64,000 nucleotides of DNA from the NCBI RefSeq assembly GCF_900103265.1, contig NZ_FMWX01000002.1, positions 434,001 to 498,000 of the forward strand, given 5' to 3'. Below the pieces are notes generated by a model. The model did not search any database. It was not told the DNA's origin and worked only from the letters and a program-made list of their open reading frames with translations. The position numbers were made by a program, and so were the translations under genes. Source of the DNA: Sphingomonas sp. NFR15. Its GTDB lineage: Bacteria > Pseudomonadota > Alphaproteobacteria > Sphingomonadales > Sphingomonadaceae. Positions 8,949-18,603 of this stretch are shown here, one piece after another; within the stretch, counting starts at the first letter, position 1, and the number at the start of each line of letters is the position of its first letter.

Positions 8949-9599
8949 TCACCGCAACAGCTTGCGGATGAACCCGATGATGCCCGTCTGGCGCGAGCGC
9001 TTGAGGCGCTCGGCCGCGAGGATCGTCTTCACGCAGGCGAAGCATTCCTCGACGTCGTCGTTGACGAGCACATAATCATAGCCGTCCCAATGGCTCACCT
9101 CGTTGGCGGCGCGGGCCATGCGCGCGTCGATCACGTCCATCGAATCGGTCGCGCGGCGTTCGAGCCGTTCGCGCAGGATCTCCATCGAGGGCGGCAGGAT
9201 GAAGATGCGGACGATGTCGCCGCCGGCGAGTTGGTGGAGCTGCTGCGCGCCCTGCCAATCGATATCGAACAGGATGTCGCGCCCCTTCTCCAGCTCATGC
9301 CAGACCTGCGACTTGGGCGTGCCGTAGCGATGACCGAAGACGTGCGCCCATTCGAGGAACTCGTGGTTCGACACCATCTCGCGGAAACGTTCGACATCGA
9401 CGAAATGGTAATCGACGCCATCGACTTCGCCGGGGCGCATCGGGCGCGTGGTGTACGAGACCGACATATGCAGATCGGTCTCGTCGGCGAGCAGCTTGCG
9501 TGCGATCGTCGATTTGCCCGCGCCCGATGGCGAGGACAGGACGAACAGCACGCCACGGCGTTTGAAGCCGTGCGGGTCGGCGGGGTTGTATGCGCTCAT
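8949..9599 (-). CDS. gmk: Guanylate kinase
   Basis: The 216-residue product has the P-loop SSPSGAGKST, then SVSYTTRPMRPGEVDGVDYH for GMP binding and DIDWQGAQQL. It phosphorylates GMP to GDP with ATP. The N-terminal ten residues (MSAYNPADPHG) are a short extension typical of relatives in this group. The C-terminus (ERLKRSRQTGIIGFIRKLL) is basic. Confidence 0.96.
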   Translation of the reverse strand: MSAYNPADPHGFKRRGVLFVLSSPSGAGKSTIARKLLADETDLHMSVSYTTRPMRPGEVDGVDYHFVDVERFREMVSNHEFLEWAHVFGHRYGTPKSQVWHELEKGRDILFDIDWQGAQQLHQLAGGDIVRIFILPPSMEILRERLERRATDSMDVIDARMARAANEVSHWDGYDYVLVNDDVEECFACVKTILAAERLKRSRQTGIIGFIRKLLR

Positions 9600-9648
9600 C
9601 GCGCGCTACTGGCGTGCCCGCCCCTGCCCCGTCAACCCGGCAAGAGGG

Positions 9649-9870
9649 TCACGCTTGCGGTTCGGAGGCGCCGAACGCCGCTTCCTTGAGCTTGCCGATG
9701 CCGCGCAGCACCAGCCAGCCGGTCGCGAAGGTCAGAGCGATCGGGATCGCCGCGCGCACCACGGTCGCCACGATGGCGCCTTCGATCGCACCATCGACGG
9801 TGCTGTCTTCGCCGTCCGAACCGTCGATCGCCGCGCCGACCGCCGCGCCAATCAGGGTGGTGAAGTTCAT
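9649..9870 (-). CDS. Small membrane protein, unknown function
   Basis: Starting at the ATG at 9870 behind a GAGGAG ribosome site, the 73-residue product has an N-terminal Ala/Gly-rich part with a DGSDGEDSTVDG acidic run and one hydrophobic segment (IPIALTFATGWLVLRGI). An upstream in-frame ATG at 9933 overlaps the fumC end and has no good ribosome site. It is not recognised. Confidence 0.6.
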   Translation of the reverse strand: MNFTTLIGAAVGAAIDGSDGEDSTVDGAIEGAIVATVVRAAIPIALTFATGWLVLRGIGKLKEAAFGASEPQA

Positions 9871-9929
9871 ATGCGTCTCCTCGTTCGAACACTCAAAGCG
9901 CGAGCCGTGCGGATGTTCCGCACGCGAAA

Positions 9930-11315
<1,386 letters not shown>

Positions 11316-11494
11316 GCGAACCTCGGGGGATAAAGTGGTTAAGGTTGTCTATTCGGCAGTCGGTTGGGGCGCTGGTGGCGACGGGGCGGGCACGGGAGAT
11401 GGCCATGCGAACATAGCGTATCAAGCGGGATGTAAGACAGACCCGGAAGCGCCGAATCGGGGCGTCGCGCGTTGGTGCGGTATTGGAGAACGAT

Positions 11495-11710
11495 ATGACC
11501 AGCGAACAGAAAGCCGCCCACGCCAAAGCCAGCGCGCTTCATGACGAGGAGGAGCGCCAGAAGGCGATCGCCGCCACGCTGCCGAAGGGCGAGGAACAGG
11601 ACGCGCACTTCATGCGCGGCGAGCGGCTGTCGGACGAGGCATGGGCGATCGAGGAGGCGCATGACCTGGAGCCGCGGCCGAGCGGGCTTTGGGCGAAGGG
11701 CGCCGAGTGA
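11495..11710 (+). CDS. Small acidic/helical hypothetical protein
   Basis: From the ATG at 11495, preceded by TTGGAGAA, the 71-residue product (MTSEQKAAHAKASALHDEEE...) is highly charged, helical, and without hydrophobic segments. It ends EPRPSGLWAKGAE. An ATG four codons upstream is less well placed. No family is recognised; it may be a stress-related small protein. Confidence 0.6.
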   Translation: MTSEQKAAHAKASALHDEEERQKAIAATLPKGEEQDAHFMRGERLSDEAWAIEEAHDLEPRPSGLWAKGAE

Positions 11711-11850
11711 GGGATGTCGCGGCGGCCGGGTAGTTTCGGGCCGTCACGGGAGTAAATCCCGTGACGTCGGACGCGGCTTCGCCGCGCCGGCCGGCGGTTC
11801 GCGTCGCTTGCGCGAGCGCCTCGCCGCTGCGCGGCTCGGCTTGCTCCGGC

Positions 11851-12333
11851 TTACTTCTTCCGCTTGAAATCCACGCTGACGACGTTCGAGCCGTCTTCGA
11901 CCGGGGCGACGCTCGCGCCGTCGTTTTCGGCCGAATCCTGCGGCTCGGGTTCATCCGGCCCTTCCTGCGCCTGGAAGCGCAGTTCGAAATTCACGGCCGG
12001 ATCGTGGAAGCCAGTGATCGCCGAATAGGGGATGACCAGTTTCGACGGCACCTGATTGAAGCTCAGCCCGATCGAGAATTTCGAATCGTCCACCAGCAGA
12101 TCCCAGAAGCGGTTCTGCATGACGATCGTCATCTCGTCGGGGAAGCGCTCGATCAGGCGCTGCGGAATGTCTACGCCGGGTGCCTGCGTCTTGAAGGTGA
12201 TGTAGAAATGATGGTCGCCCGGCAAGCCGCCGTTCGACGCCACCGAACCCAGCACGCGCCCCACCACGGCGCGCAGGGCTTCCTGCACGATCTCGTCGTA
12301 GGGAATCAGGCTGTCGGGCATACCGTCGCTCAT
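11851..12333 (-). CDS. sspB: SspB-like ClpXP adaptor (alphaproteobacterial type)
   Basis: The protein read from the ATG at 12333 has 160 residues: [20 protein letters not shown], then [32 protein letters not shown] and [20 protein letters not shown]. This is the SspB fold, which in Caulobacter and relatives delivers ssrA-tagged or other substrates to ClpXP. The acidic linker ([13 protein letters not shown]) and the C-terminal [11 protein letters not shown], the likely ClpX-docking tail, are present. The open frame extends upstream over hisB but that is a shadow. Confidence 0.88.
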   Translation of the reverse strand: MSDGMPDSLIPYDEIVQEALRAVVGRVLGSVASNGGLPGDHHFYITFKTQAPGVDIPQRLIERFPDEMTIVMQNRFWDLLVDDSKFSIGLSFNQVPSKLVIPYSAITGFHDPAVNFELRFQAQEGPDEPEPQDSAENDGASVAPVEDGSNVVSVDFKRKK

Positions 12334-12435
12334 GCGCCCTTGGGTAGCGGGGTTTGGCGCAGGGTCAAGCGCGCGCGAACACGCATGCGGCACGGCCAAG
12401 ATTGCATGACGGCGCACGCGCGCTATGGAGGCGCG

Positions 12436-13023
12436 ATGCGTACCGCCACCATCTCGCGCTCGACCCACGAGACCTCGATCGACGTGACCGTCAACCTCGA
12501 CGGCACCGGGCTTTATGAGATTTCCACCGGGATCGGCTTCTTCGATCACATGCTCGAGCAGCTCTCGCGGCATTCGCTGATCGACCTGCATGTGAAGGCG
12601 GTGGGCGATCTGCATATCGACCAGCATCATACCGTCGAGGATACCGGCATCGCGATCGGTGAAGCGGTCGCCAAGGCGCTCGGCGACAAGAAGGGCATCC
12701 GCCGCTACGGCGACGCGCTCTCGCCGATGGACGAGACGTTGACGCGGGTCGCGCTCGATATTTCGGGGCGGCCGTATCTGGTGTGGAAATGCGACTTCAC
12801 CATGCCGCGGCTGGGCGAGATGGACACCGAATTGTTCGGCCACTGGTTCCACAGCTTCGCGGGCGCCGCCGGGCTGACGCTGCATGTCGAGCGGCTGTAC
12901 GGCACCAACAACCATCATCTGATCGAAAGCGCGTTCAAGGGGCTGGCGCGCGCGCTGCGCACCGCGACCGAGATCGACCCGCGCAAGGCGGATGCGATCC
13001 CGAGCACCAAGGGGGTGCTGTGA
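12436..13023 (+). CDS. hisB: Imidazoleglycerol-phosphate dehydratase
   Basis: The 195-residue product has the two metal-binding repeats of His[15 protein letters not shown] with [11 protein letters not shown], and [10 protein letters not shown] with [12 protein letters not shown]. It dehydrates IGP to imidazole-acetol phosphate in histidine synthesis. It is the monofunctional form without the histidinol-phosphatase domain. It begins the his cluster and is divergent from sspB. Confidence 0.96.
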   Translation: MRTATISRSTHETSIDVTVNLDGTGLYEISTGIGFFDHMLEQLSRHSLIDLHVKAVGDLHIDQHHTVEDTGIAIGEAVAKALGDKKGIRRYGDALSPMDETLTRVALDISGRPYLVWKCDFTMPRLGEMDTELFGHWFHSFAGAAGLTLHVERLYGTNNHHLIESAFKGLARALRTATEIDPRKADAIPSTKGVL

Positions 13024-13045
13024 GTCTCTCCCACTGCCACTCGTC

Positions 13046-13126
13046 GTCACCCCAGCGAAAGCTGGGGTCTGCATGGGGCTTGCGGTGCGTGCGCCACGGG
13101 GAGACCCCAGCTTGCGCTGGGGTGAC
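13046..13126. repeat. Inverted intergenic repeat, CCCCAGC type
   Basis: The arm at 13046-13070 and the arm at 13102-13126 are near-exact inverted copies, each itself a small hairpin (CCCCAGC...GCTGGGG). It lies between hisB and hisH; a similar unit follows hisH at 13864-13943. Confidence 0.85.
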
Positions 13127-13147
13127 GGAGTTGATGGCGGGTTCGTC

Positions 13148-13228
13148 GCCCCGGCGCAGGCCGGGGCCGCTTAATGGCTTAGCGAACGGATTGCCCCATT
13201 ACGCAGCGGCCCCGGCCTGCGCCGGGGC
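13148..13228. repeat. Inverted intergenic repeat, CCCCGGC variant
   Basis: Bases 13148-13171 and 13205-13228 are exact reverse complements (AGCGGCCCCGGCCTGCGCCG and four more bases), around a 33-base spacer. It directly follows the previous repeat, so two elements stand in tandem before hisH. Confidence 0.85.
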
Positions 13229-13240
13229 GGCGGTTTCGCT

Positions 13241-13846
13241 ATGACACTCGCGCTGATCGATTATGGCGCGGGCAATCTGCATTCGGTCGCCAATGCGCTG
13301 AAGGCGGCGGGGGCTGAGGATATCGCGATCACCGCCGACGCCGATATCGTCGCACGCGCCGACCGGATCGTCCTGCCCGGCGTCGGCGCGTTTGCCGCCT
13401 GCGCCTCGGCGCTGCGCGCGGTGCCGGGGCTGGTCGAGGCGATGGAGCGGCGCGTGCGCGGCGACGGTGTGCCGTTCCTCGGCATTTGCGTGGGCATGCA
13501 GTTGCTCGCCGAGACCGGCGAGGAATTCGGCGTGCATTCGGGCCTCGGCTGGGTTTCGGGCAGCGTGCGGCGGCTCTCCCCTGCCGATCCGGCCGCCAAG
13601 GTGCCGCATATGGGTTGGAACGATGTCGTGCCGGTCGCGGAGCATCCGCTGATCGTGCCGGGCGAGGCGTATTTCCTCCACAGCTATGCGTTCGAGGGTG
13701 CGGACGTGGTCGCGACCAGCGACCATGCCGGGCCGGTGGTCGCGGCGATCGGGCGCGACAATATCCTCGGGGTGCAGTTCCACCCGGAGAAGAGCCAAGC
13801 CTATGGGCTGGCGTTCTTGCGGAGGTTTCTGAAATGGGTGGCGTGA
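13241..13846 (+). CDS. hisH: Imidazole glycerol phosphate synthase, glutaminase subunit
   Basis: The 201-residue class-I amidotransferase has IDYGAGNLHSVANAL, the nucleophile cysteine in FLGICVGMQLLAE, and the His/Glu pair in GVQFHPEKSQ. It releases ammonia from glutamine and feeds it to HisF. Repeats on both sides separate it from hisB and hisA. Confidence 0.97.
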   Translation: MTLALIDYGAGNLHSVANALKAAGAEDIAITADADIVARADRIVLPGVGAFAACASALRAVPGLVEAMERRVRGDGVPFLGICVGMQLLAETGEEFGVHSGLGWVSGSVRRLSPADPAAKVPHMGWNDVVPVAEHPLIVPGEAYFLHSYAFEGADVVATSDHAGPVVAAIGRDNILGVQFHPEKSQAYGLAFLRRFLKWVA

Positions 13847-13863
13847 GTCGCCCCGCCCCCGGC

Positions 13864-13943
13864 GTCATCCCAGCGCAGGCTGGGATCTCCCGGTTTTGGC
13901 CGAATGCCCGCCCCGCGGAGACCCCAGCTTGCGCTGGGGTGAC
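13864..13943. repeat. Inverted intergenic repeat, CCCCAGC type
   Basis: The arms at 13864-13888 and 13919-13943 resemble those at 13046-13126. The right arms of the two elements (AGACCCCAGCTTGCGCTGGG and five more bases) are identical. Confidence 0.85.
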
Positions 13944-13976
13944 GATTTACTCCGAGACCCATACGACGGACCTGCC

Positions 13977-14711
13977 ATGACCCTCATCGTCTTCCCAGCG
14001 ATCGACCTCAAGGGCGGCCAGGTGGTGCGTCTCGCCGAGGGCGATATGGCGCGTGCGACCGTCTATGGCGACGATCCCGCCGCGCAGGCGATGCTGTTCG
14101 CCGATGCCGGCGCCGAGCATCTCCATGTCGTCGATCTCGACGGCGCGTTCGCCGGCGATTCGGTCAACGGCGAAGCGGTGCGCGCGATCGTCGCGCGTTT
14201 TCCCGGCCGGGTTCAACTCGGCGGCGGGATTCGCACGCGCGCCGCGATCGAAGGCTGGTTCGATCTCGGCGTGGCGCGCGTGGTGATCGGCACCGCTGCG
14301 CTGGAGAACCCCGATCTGGTGCGGGATGCCGCGCGCGATTTTCCCGGCGCGATCGTCGTCGCGGTCGATGCGCGCGATGGGTTCGTCGCGACCAAGGGCT
14401 GGGCGGATGTCTCGACCGTGACCGTGACCGACATGGCGCGGCGGTTCGAGGATGCGGGCGTCGCGGCGTTGCTGTTCACCGATGTCGGGCGCGACGGGCT
14501 GCTCAAGGGCTGCAACGTCGAGGCGACGGTCGATCTGGCGCGGGCGGTGCGGATTCCGGTGATCGCGAGCGGCGGCGTCGCCGGGATCGACGAGATTCAT
14601 GTGCTGGCACGGCATGCGCGAGATGGCGTGGAGGGCGTGATTACCGGGCGGGCGCTGTATGACGGGCGGCTCGATCTGGCCGAGGCGCTGGCGGTGGCGA
14701 GGGGAGCGTGA
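13977..14711 (+). CDS. hisA: ProFAR isomerase
   Basis: The 244-residue TIM barrel starts at the ATG at 13977: IVFPAIDLKGGQVVRL with the catalytic Asp, VQLGGGIRT, then TDVGRDGLLKG and VIASGGVAG for the two phosphate sites. It isomerises ProFAR to PRFAR in histidine synthesis. An in-frame upstream stretch contains the intergenic repeat and is not coding. Confidence 0.97.
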   Translation: MTLIVFPAIDLKGGQVVRLAEGDMARATVYGDDPAAQAMLFADAGAEHLHVVDLDGAFAGDSVNGEAVRAIVARFPGRVQLGGGIRTRAAIEGWFDLGVARVVIGTAALENPDLVRDAARDFPGAIVVAVDARDGFVATKGWADVSTVTVTDMARRFEDAGVAALLFTDVGRDGLLKGCNVEATVDLARAVRIPVIASGGVAGIDEIHVLARHARDGVEGVITGRALYDGRLDLAEALAVARGA

Positions 14712-14947
14712 GCATTCTCGTCGCACTTGTGCTTTTTGGCCTCGCCGCCGCCGGCGCGGTCAAAACGTTGCACGGCTACCGCGATGGTCGGATGCCAAGC
14801 CTATTGTGGGGCATTAACACGCCCACGTTCTCTCGCGTGACCAGCCCCGACTGGTTCTGGCGCGCCGGAGCGATCAACACCGCGCTCGTCGCGATTCTGG
14901 CGATCGGCGGCGTGGTCGGCCTCGTTCTCACGCTGGTAAAAAGATGA
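14708..14947 (+). CDS. Small membrane protein inside the his cluster
   Basis: A GTG start overlaps the hisA stop and the stop overlaps the hisF start, so the 79-residue product is translationally coupled on both sides. It has two hydrophobic segments ([16 protein letters not shown] and [19 protein letters not shown]). It has no evident role in histidine synthesis. Function unknown. Confidence 0.7.
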   Translation: MSILVALVLFGLAAAGAVKTLHGYRDGRMPSLLWGINTPTFSRVTSPDWFWRAGAINTALVAILAIGGVVGLVLTLVKR

Positions 14948-15714
14948 CCGTTCGCGCGCGCGTGATCCCCTGTCTCGACGTCGCCAACGGGCGGGTCGTC
15001 AAGGGCGTCAATTTCGTCGATCTGAAGGATGCCGGCGATCCGGTCGAGCAGGCGCGCGCCTATGATGCGGCGGGCGCGGACGAACTGTGCTTCCTCGACA
15101 TCACCGCCAGCCACGAGGCGCGCGGCACGATCCTCGAGGTGGTGCGGCGTACCGCCGAAGTGTGCTTCATGCCGGTGACGGTCGGCGGCGGGGTGCGCAG
15201 CGCCGAGGATGCGCGCGCGCTGCTGCTGGCGGGGGCGGACAAGGTCGCGGTGAACAGCGCGGCGGTGTCGCGGCCCGAGGTGGTCGCCGAGATCGCCGAC
15301 CGGTTCGGCAGCCAGTGCATCGTCGCCTCGATCGACGCGCGGCGCAACGGATCGGGCTGGGAGGTGTTCACCCACGGCGGCCGGCGGGGCACCGGGATCG
15401 ACGCGGTCGCGCATGCGGTACGGCTGGCGGAACTGGGCGCGGGCGAGCTGCTCGTCACCTCGATGGACCGTGACGGGACGCGCAGCGGGTTCGATCTCGA
15501 ACTGACGCGGACCATCGCCGATCGGGTCGGCGTGCCGGTGGTTGCCTCGGGCGGCGTCGGCGGCTTGGCCGATCTGGTCGCGGGCGTGGTCGAGGGGCAT
15601 GCCAGCGCGGTGCTGGCGGCGTCGATCTTCCACTTCGGCGAGGCGAGCATCGCCGACGCGCATGCCGCGCTGGCGGCGGCGGGGATTCCGGTGCGGCGGC
15701 CGGTGAACCGTTGA
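14944..15714 (+). CDS. hisF: Imidazole glycerol phosphate synthase, cyclase subunit
   Basis: The 256-residue barrel has [19 protein letters not shown] with the catalytic Asp, [36 protein letters not shown] and the second active Asp, and VVASGGVGG. With HisH it turns PRFAR and ammonia into IGP and AICAR. ATGA-type overlap with the preceding small gene. Confidence 0.97.
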   Translation: MTVRARVIPCLDVANGRVVKGVNFVDLKDAGDPVEQARAYDAAGADELCFLDITASHEARGTILEVVRRTAEVCFMPVTVGGGVRSAEDARALLLAGADKVAVNSAAVSRPEVVAEIADRFGSQCIVASIDARRNGSGWEVFTHGGRRGTGIDAVAHAVRLAELGAGELLVTSMDRDGTRSGFDLELTRTIADRVGVPVVASGGVGGLADLVAGVVEGHASAVLAASIFHFGEASIADAHAALAAAGIPVRRPVNR

Positions 15715-15730
15715 AGCTGCTCGCTGAACT

Positions 15731-15818
15731 CCGTTCGTGCTGAGCGAAGTCGAAGCACGTGTCCCACACGGCGTCCGTCGCCCCGGGCACGTCCTTCGAC
15801 TTCGCTCAGGACGAACGG
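15731..15818. repeat. Inverted intergenic repeat, CCGTTCGTGCTGAGC type
   Basis: The left arm 15731-15757 is answered by 15791-15818 in reverse complement with few mismatches. It stands between hisF and the next small gene. The same family occurs at 16365-16435 and 20908-20983, with a half-copy at 8911-8938. Confidence 0.85.
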
Positions 15819-15857
15819 TGAGTGTGTCGTTCTTGTAAAGTGATGTAAGATCAACTC

Positions 15858-16049
15858 ATGCCTTTCCTCCTCTCCCTCGCCGCCGCCGCCCATACCGGCG
15901 TTCCGGTCGAACGCACCGCGCCGGCGGCGTCCGACATCGCCTTGTTCGTGATGGCGGCGATCGGCGTGTTCCTCGTGCGCCGGGCGCTTCGCAAGCGCTT
16001 CCTCAAGTCGCGGCAGAAGCCGCCGGTCGATCGGGACGGACGCGCGTGA
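15858..16049 (+). CDS. Small membrane protein upstream of hisE
   Basis: The 63-residue product has an N-terminal hydrophobic start, a central membrane segment ([20 protein letters not shown]) and a strongly basic C-terminus. Its stop overlaps the hisE start. Function unknown; the coupling suggests co-expression with hisE. Confidence 0.6.
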   Translation: MPFLLSLAAAAHTGVPVERTAPAASDIALFVMAAIGVFLVRRALRKRFLKSRQKPPVDRDGRA

Positions 16050-16363
16050 GCGACATCCTCGACACGCTCGAAGCGACGATCCGGTCGCGCAAGGGCGCCG
16101 ACCCGGCGTCGTCCTACGTCGCCAAGCTGTTCGGCAAAGGCCGCGCCAAGATCGCGCAGAAGGTCGGCGAGGAGGCGACCGAGGTGGTGATCGCCGCCGT
16201 GTCCGAATCTCCGCAAGCGCTGACCGGCGAGGCGGCCGATCTGGTGTTCCATCTGCTCGTCCTGCTCGCCGACGCCGGGCTGAGCCTCGACGACGTGCGC
16301 GCCGAGCTGCGCCGGCGCGAGGGGGTGTCGGGGATCGACGAGAAGGCGGGGCGACCCGCGTAA
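16046..16363 (+). CDS. hisE: Phosphoribosyl-ATP pyrophosphatase
   Basis: The 105-residue all-alpha protein has the MazG-like metal motif [14 protein letters not shown] and then [17 protein letters not shown], as in HisE. It hydrolyses PR-ATP to PR-AMP, the second step of histidine synthesis. HisI, the next enzyme, is not in this window. Confidence 0.95.
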   Translation: MSDILDTLEATIRSRKGADPASSYVAKLFGKGRAKIAQKVGEEATEVVIAAVSESPQALTGEAADLVFHLLVLLADAGLSLDDVRAELRRREGVSGIDEKAGRPA

Positions 16364-16364
16364 A

Positions 16365-16435
16365 CCGTTCGTGCCGAGCGCAGTCGAGGCACCTGAGATC
16401 CGGGCATGTCCCTCGACTGCGCTCGGGACGAACGG
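16365..16435. repeat. Inverted intergenic repeat, CCGTTCGTGC type
   Basis: The 25-base arms (16365-16389 and 16411-16435) pair with one mismatch. It lies between hisE and the HIT gene and could act as a terminator-like hairpin. Confidence 0.85.
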
Positions 16436-16458
16436 ACACGATAGCAAAGGAGCCGAGC

Positions 16459-16845
16459 ATGCCGATCGACGCCACCCTGCCCTATGACGACCAGAACATC
16501 TTCGCCAGGATCCTGCGCGGCGAGATTCCCGCCAAGCGCGTCTATGAGGATGATTTCGCGATCGCCTTCCACGACATCAACCCGCAGGCGCCGACGCATC
16601 TGCTGGTGATCCCGCGTGGGCGCTATGTGTCGTGGGACGATTTCAGCGCGCGGGCGAGCGATGCCGAGATCGCCGGGTTCGTGCGCGCGGTCGGCGCGGT
16701 GGCGCGCGCGGCCGGGCTGGTCGTGCCGGGCTACCGGCTGCTCGCCAACACCGGGCCCGATTCGCATCAGGAGGTGCCGCACCTCCACGTCCATCTTTTC
16801 GCGGGGCGCAAGCTCGGGCCGATGCTGGCCGGCCGGGACGGGTAA
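16459..16845 (+). CDS. HIT-family nucleotide phosphoramidase
   Basis: The 128-residue protein has [19 protein letters not shown], the substrate loop [15 protein letters not shown], and the HIT motif VPHLHVHLF with the nucleophilic His. It is HinT-like and would cleave nucleoside phosphoramidates. An AAAGGAG site precedes the ATG. Association with hisE is common in alphaproteobacteria. Confidence 0.93.
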   Translation: MPIDATLPYDDQNIFARILRGEIPAKRVYEDDFAIAFHDINPQAPTHLLVIPRGRYVSWDDFSARASDAEIAGFVRAVGAVARAAGLVVPGYRLLANTGPDSHQEVPHLHVHLFAGRKLGPMLAGRDG

Positions 16846-16939
16846 AGGGGATTGCGTGGCAGGAATTTACCACTAGGCTCGACGACTTTCCGAAAGCCGG
16901 CCAACAGAGCCGATCGCCAGCCATTCCGGGGGTTTTTGA

Positions 16940-18508
16940 ATGATTTTTGGGCGTGTCAAATCACTGGACGCGATTCTCGCCACGGCGGAAAAGAAAGGTC
17001 TTCACAGGTCGCTCAGCGCCTTTCAATTGACCATGCTGGGGGTCGGCGCGGTCATCGGCACCGGCATCTTCGTTCTCACCTCGGAAGCCGCGCAAAAGGC
17101 GGGTCCGGGGATGTTGCTGAGCTTCATCGTCGCGGGGCTCGTCTGCGGCGTGGCAGCCTTGTGCTATTCGGAACTGGCCTCGATGGTGCCGGTTTCGGGA
17201 TCGGCCTATACCTATACCTACGCGGTCACGGGTGAATTGCTGGCGTGGATGGTCGGCTGGGCGCTGATCCTCGAATATGCGGTCGGCGCGAGCGCGGTCG
17301 CGGTCGGCTGGTCCAACCATTTCGTCGGATTGCTGAACGGTCTGGGGTGGCATGTGCCGGCCGCGATCAGCAACGCCGATGCGCTGATGGCGAACATGTA
17401 CCTCGCGCTCGGCGCCGCCCCCAGCCCCGATCTGACAACGGCGCTGCAGACCGGCGGGTGGATCAACGTCCCCGCCGTCATCATCATCGGCGCGGTCACC
17501 TGGCTGCTGGTGATCGGCACGACCGAGAGCGCGCGCGCAAACGCGGTGCTGGTCGCGATCAAGATCGTCGCGCTGACCGCGTTCATCGTGCTGACGCTGC
17601 CGGTGCTCAACGCCAAGAACTTCGATCCCTTCCTGCCGACCGGGATCGGCAATCCGTTCAGCTCGTCGGGCCTCGGCGTGCTGGGCGCCGCCGCGTCGAT
17701 CTTCTTCGCCTATGTCGGCTTCGACGCGGTCTCGACCGCCGCCGAGGAGACCAAGAACCCGCAGCGCAACGTGCCGATCGGGCTGATCGCGTCGCTCGGC
17801 ATCTGCACGATCTTCTACCTGCTGGTCGCATCGGGCGCGATCGGCGCGATCGGCGCGCAGCCGGTGCGCTCGCTGTCGGGCGTGGTGCTGTCGCCGGGCA
17901 CGCCCGAGATCGCCGGCCGCTGCGCCGCGATCGTCGCCTCGGGCGCGCTCGAGCCGCTGGTGTGTTCGAAGGAGGCGCTCGTCCATGTGCTCGACACGAT
18001 CGACTGGCCGATGGTCGGGCGGTTCGTCGGGCTCGCGGCGGTGTTGGCGCTGCCTTCGGTGGTGCTGATGATGATGTTCGGCCAGACCCGCGTGTTCTTC
18101 ACGATGGCGCGGGACGGTCTGCTGCCGGCCAGGCTCGCCGCGATCCACCCGAAGTTCCGCACGCCGCATGTCGTGACGGTCGTGACCGGCATCGCGGCGG
18201 CGGTGGCGGCGGCGATCCTGCCGGTCGGGCGGCTTGCGGATTATTCGAACGCGGGCACGCTGTTCGCCTTCCTGATGGTCGCGGTGTCGGTGATGGTGCT
18301 GCGCAAGACCGATCCGGGCCGCAACCGCCCGTTCCGCACCCCGCTCGTGTGGGTGGTCGCGCCGTTGACGATCATCGGCTGCATCGGGCTGTATCTGTCG
18401 CTGCCGCTGACCGCCAAGCTGGTGCTGCCGGGCTGGGGCGCGATCGGGCTGGTGATCTATTTCCTCTACAGCCGCTCGCGCAGCCACGTCGCGCTCGGCC
18501 TCGACTGA
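16940..18508 (+). CDS. APC-family amino acid permease (CAT-like)
   Basis: The 522-residue protein has about 12 to 14 hydrophobic helices. Helix 1 carries the unwound motif GVGAVIGTGIFVLTS, and there are SELASMVPVSGSAYTYTYA, FFAYVGFDAVSTAAEETKNP and GQTRVFFTMARDGLLP, typical of cationic amino acid transporters. It probably imports an amino acid by proton symport or exchange. Substrate not readable. A terminator follows. Confidence 0.9.
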   Translation: MIFGRVKSLDAILATAEKKGLHRSLSAFQLTMLGVGAVIGTGIFVLTSEAAQKAGPGMLLSFIVAGLVCGVAALCYSELASMVPVSGSAYTYTYAVTGELLAWMVGWALILEYAVGASAVAVGWSNHFVGLLNGLGWHVPAAISNADALMANMYLALGAAPSPDLTTALQTGGWINVPAVIIIGAVTWLLVIGTTESARANAVLVAIKIVALTAFIVLTLPVLNAKNFDPFLPTGIGNPFSSSGLGVLGAAASIFFAYVGFDAVSTAAEETKNPQRNVPIGLIASLGICTIFYLLVASGAIGAIGAQPVRSLSGVVLSPGTPEIAGRCAAIVASGALEPLVCSKEALVHVLDTIDWPMVGRFVGLAAVLALPSVVLMMMFGQTRVFFTMARDGLLPARLAAIHPKFRTPHVVTVVTGIAAAVAAAILPVGRLADYSNAGTLFAFLMVAVSVMVLRKTDPGRNRPFRTPLVWVVAPLTIIGCIGLYLSLPLTAKLVLPGWGAIGLVIYFLYSRSRSHVALGLD

Positions 18509-18515
18509 GGCGCTG

Positions 18516-18541
18516 AGCGGGAACTGAAGTTTCCGCTTTTC
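18516..18541 (+). terminator. Intrinsic terminator after the permease gene
   Basis: A stem AGCGGGAAC/GTTTCCGCT (one G-T pair) with a short loop is followed by TTT, eight bases after the stop codon. Confidence 0.75.
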
Positions 18542-18603
18542 CCAAGTCCCTCGCCGGATTACGATTTCCCCGTCGGTGCGCCGGCGGGGGGATATCCGGG
18601 GGG

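Noticed and set aside
12334..13074. Long minus-strand frame extending sspB upstream across hisB
   Set aside because: It is a shadow of hisB; the SspB fold begins at the ATG at 12333 with a normal intergenic region.
13046..13943. CRISPR-like array around hisH
   Set aside because: The repeats are inverted pairs with internal hairpins, few copies and no regular spacers; they are intergenic repeats.
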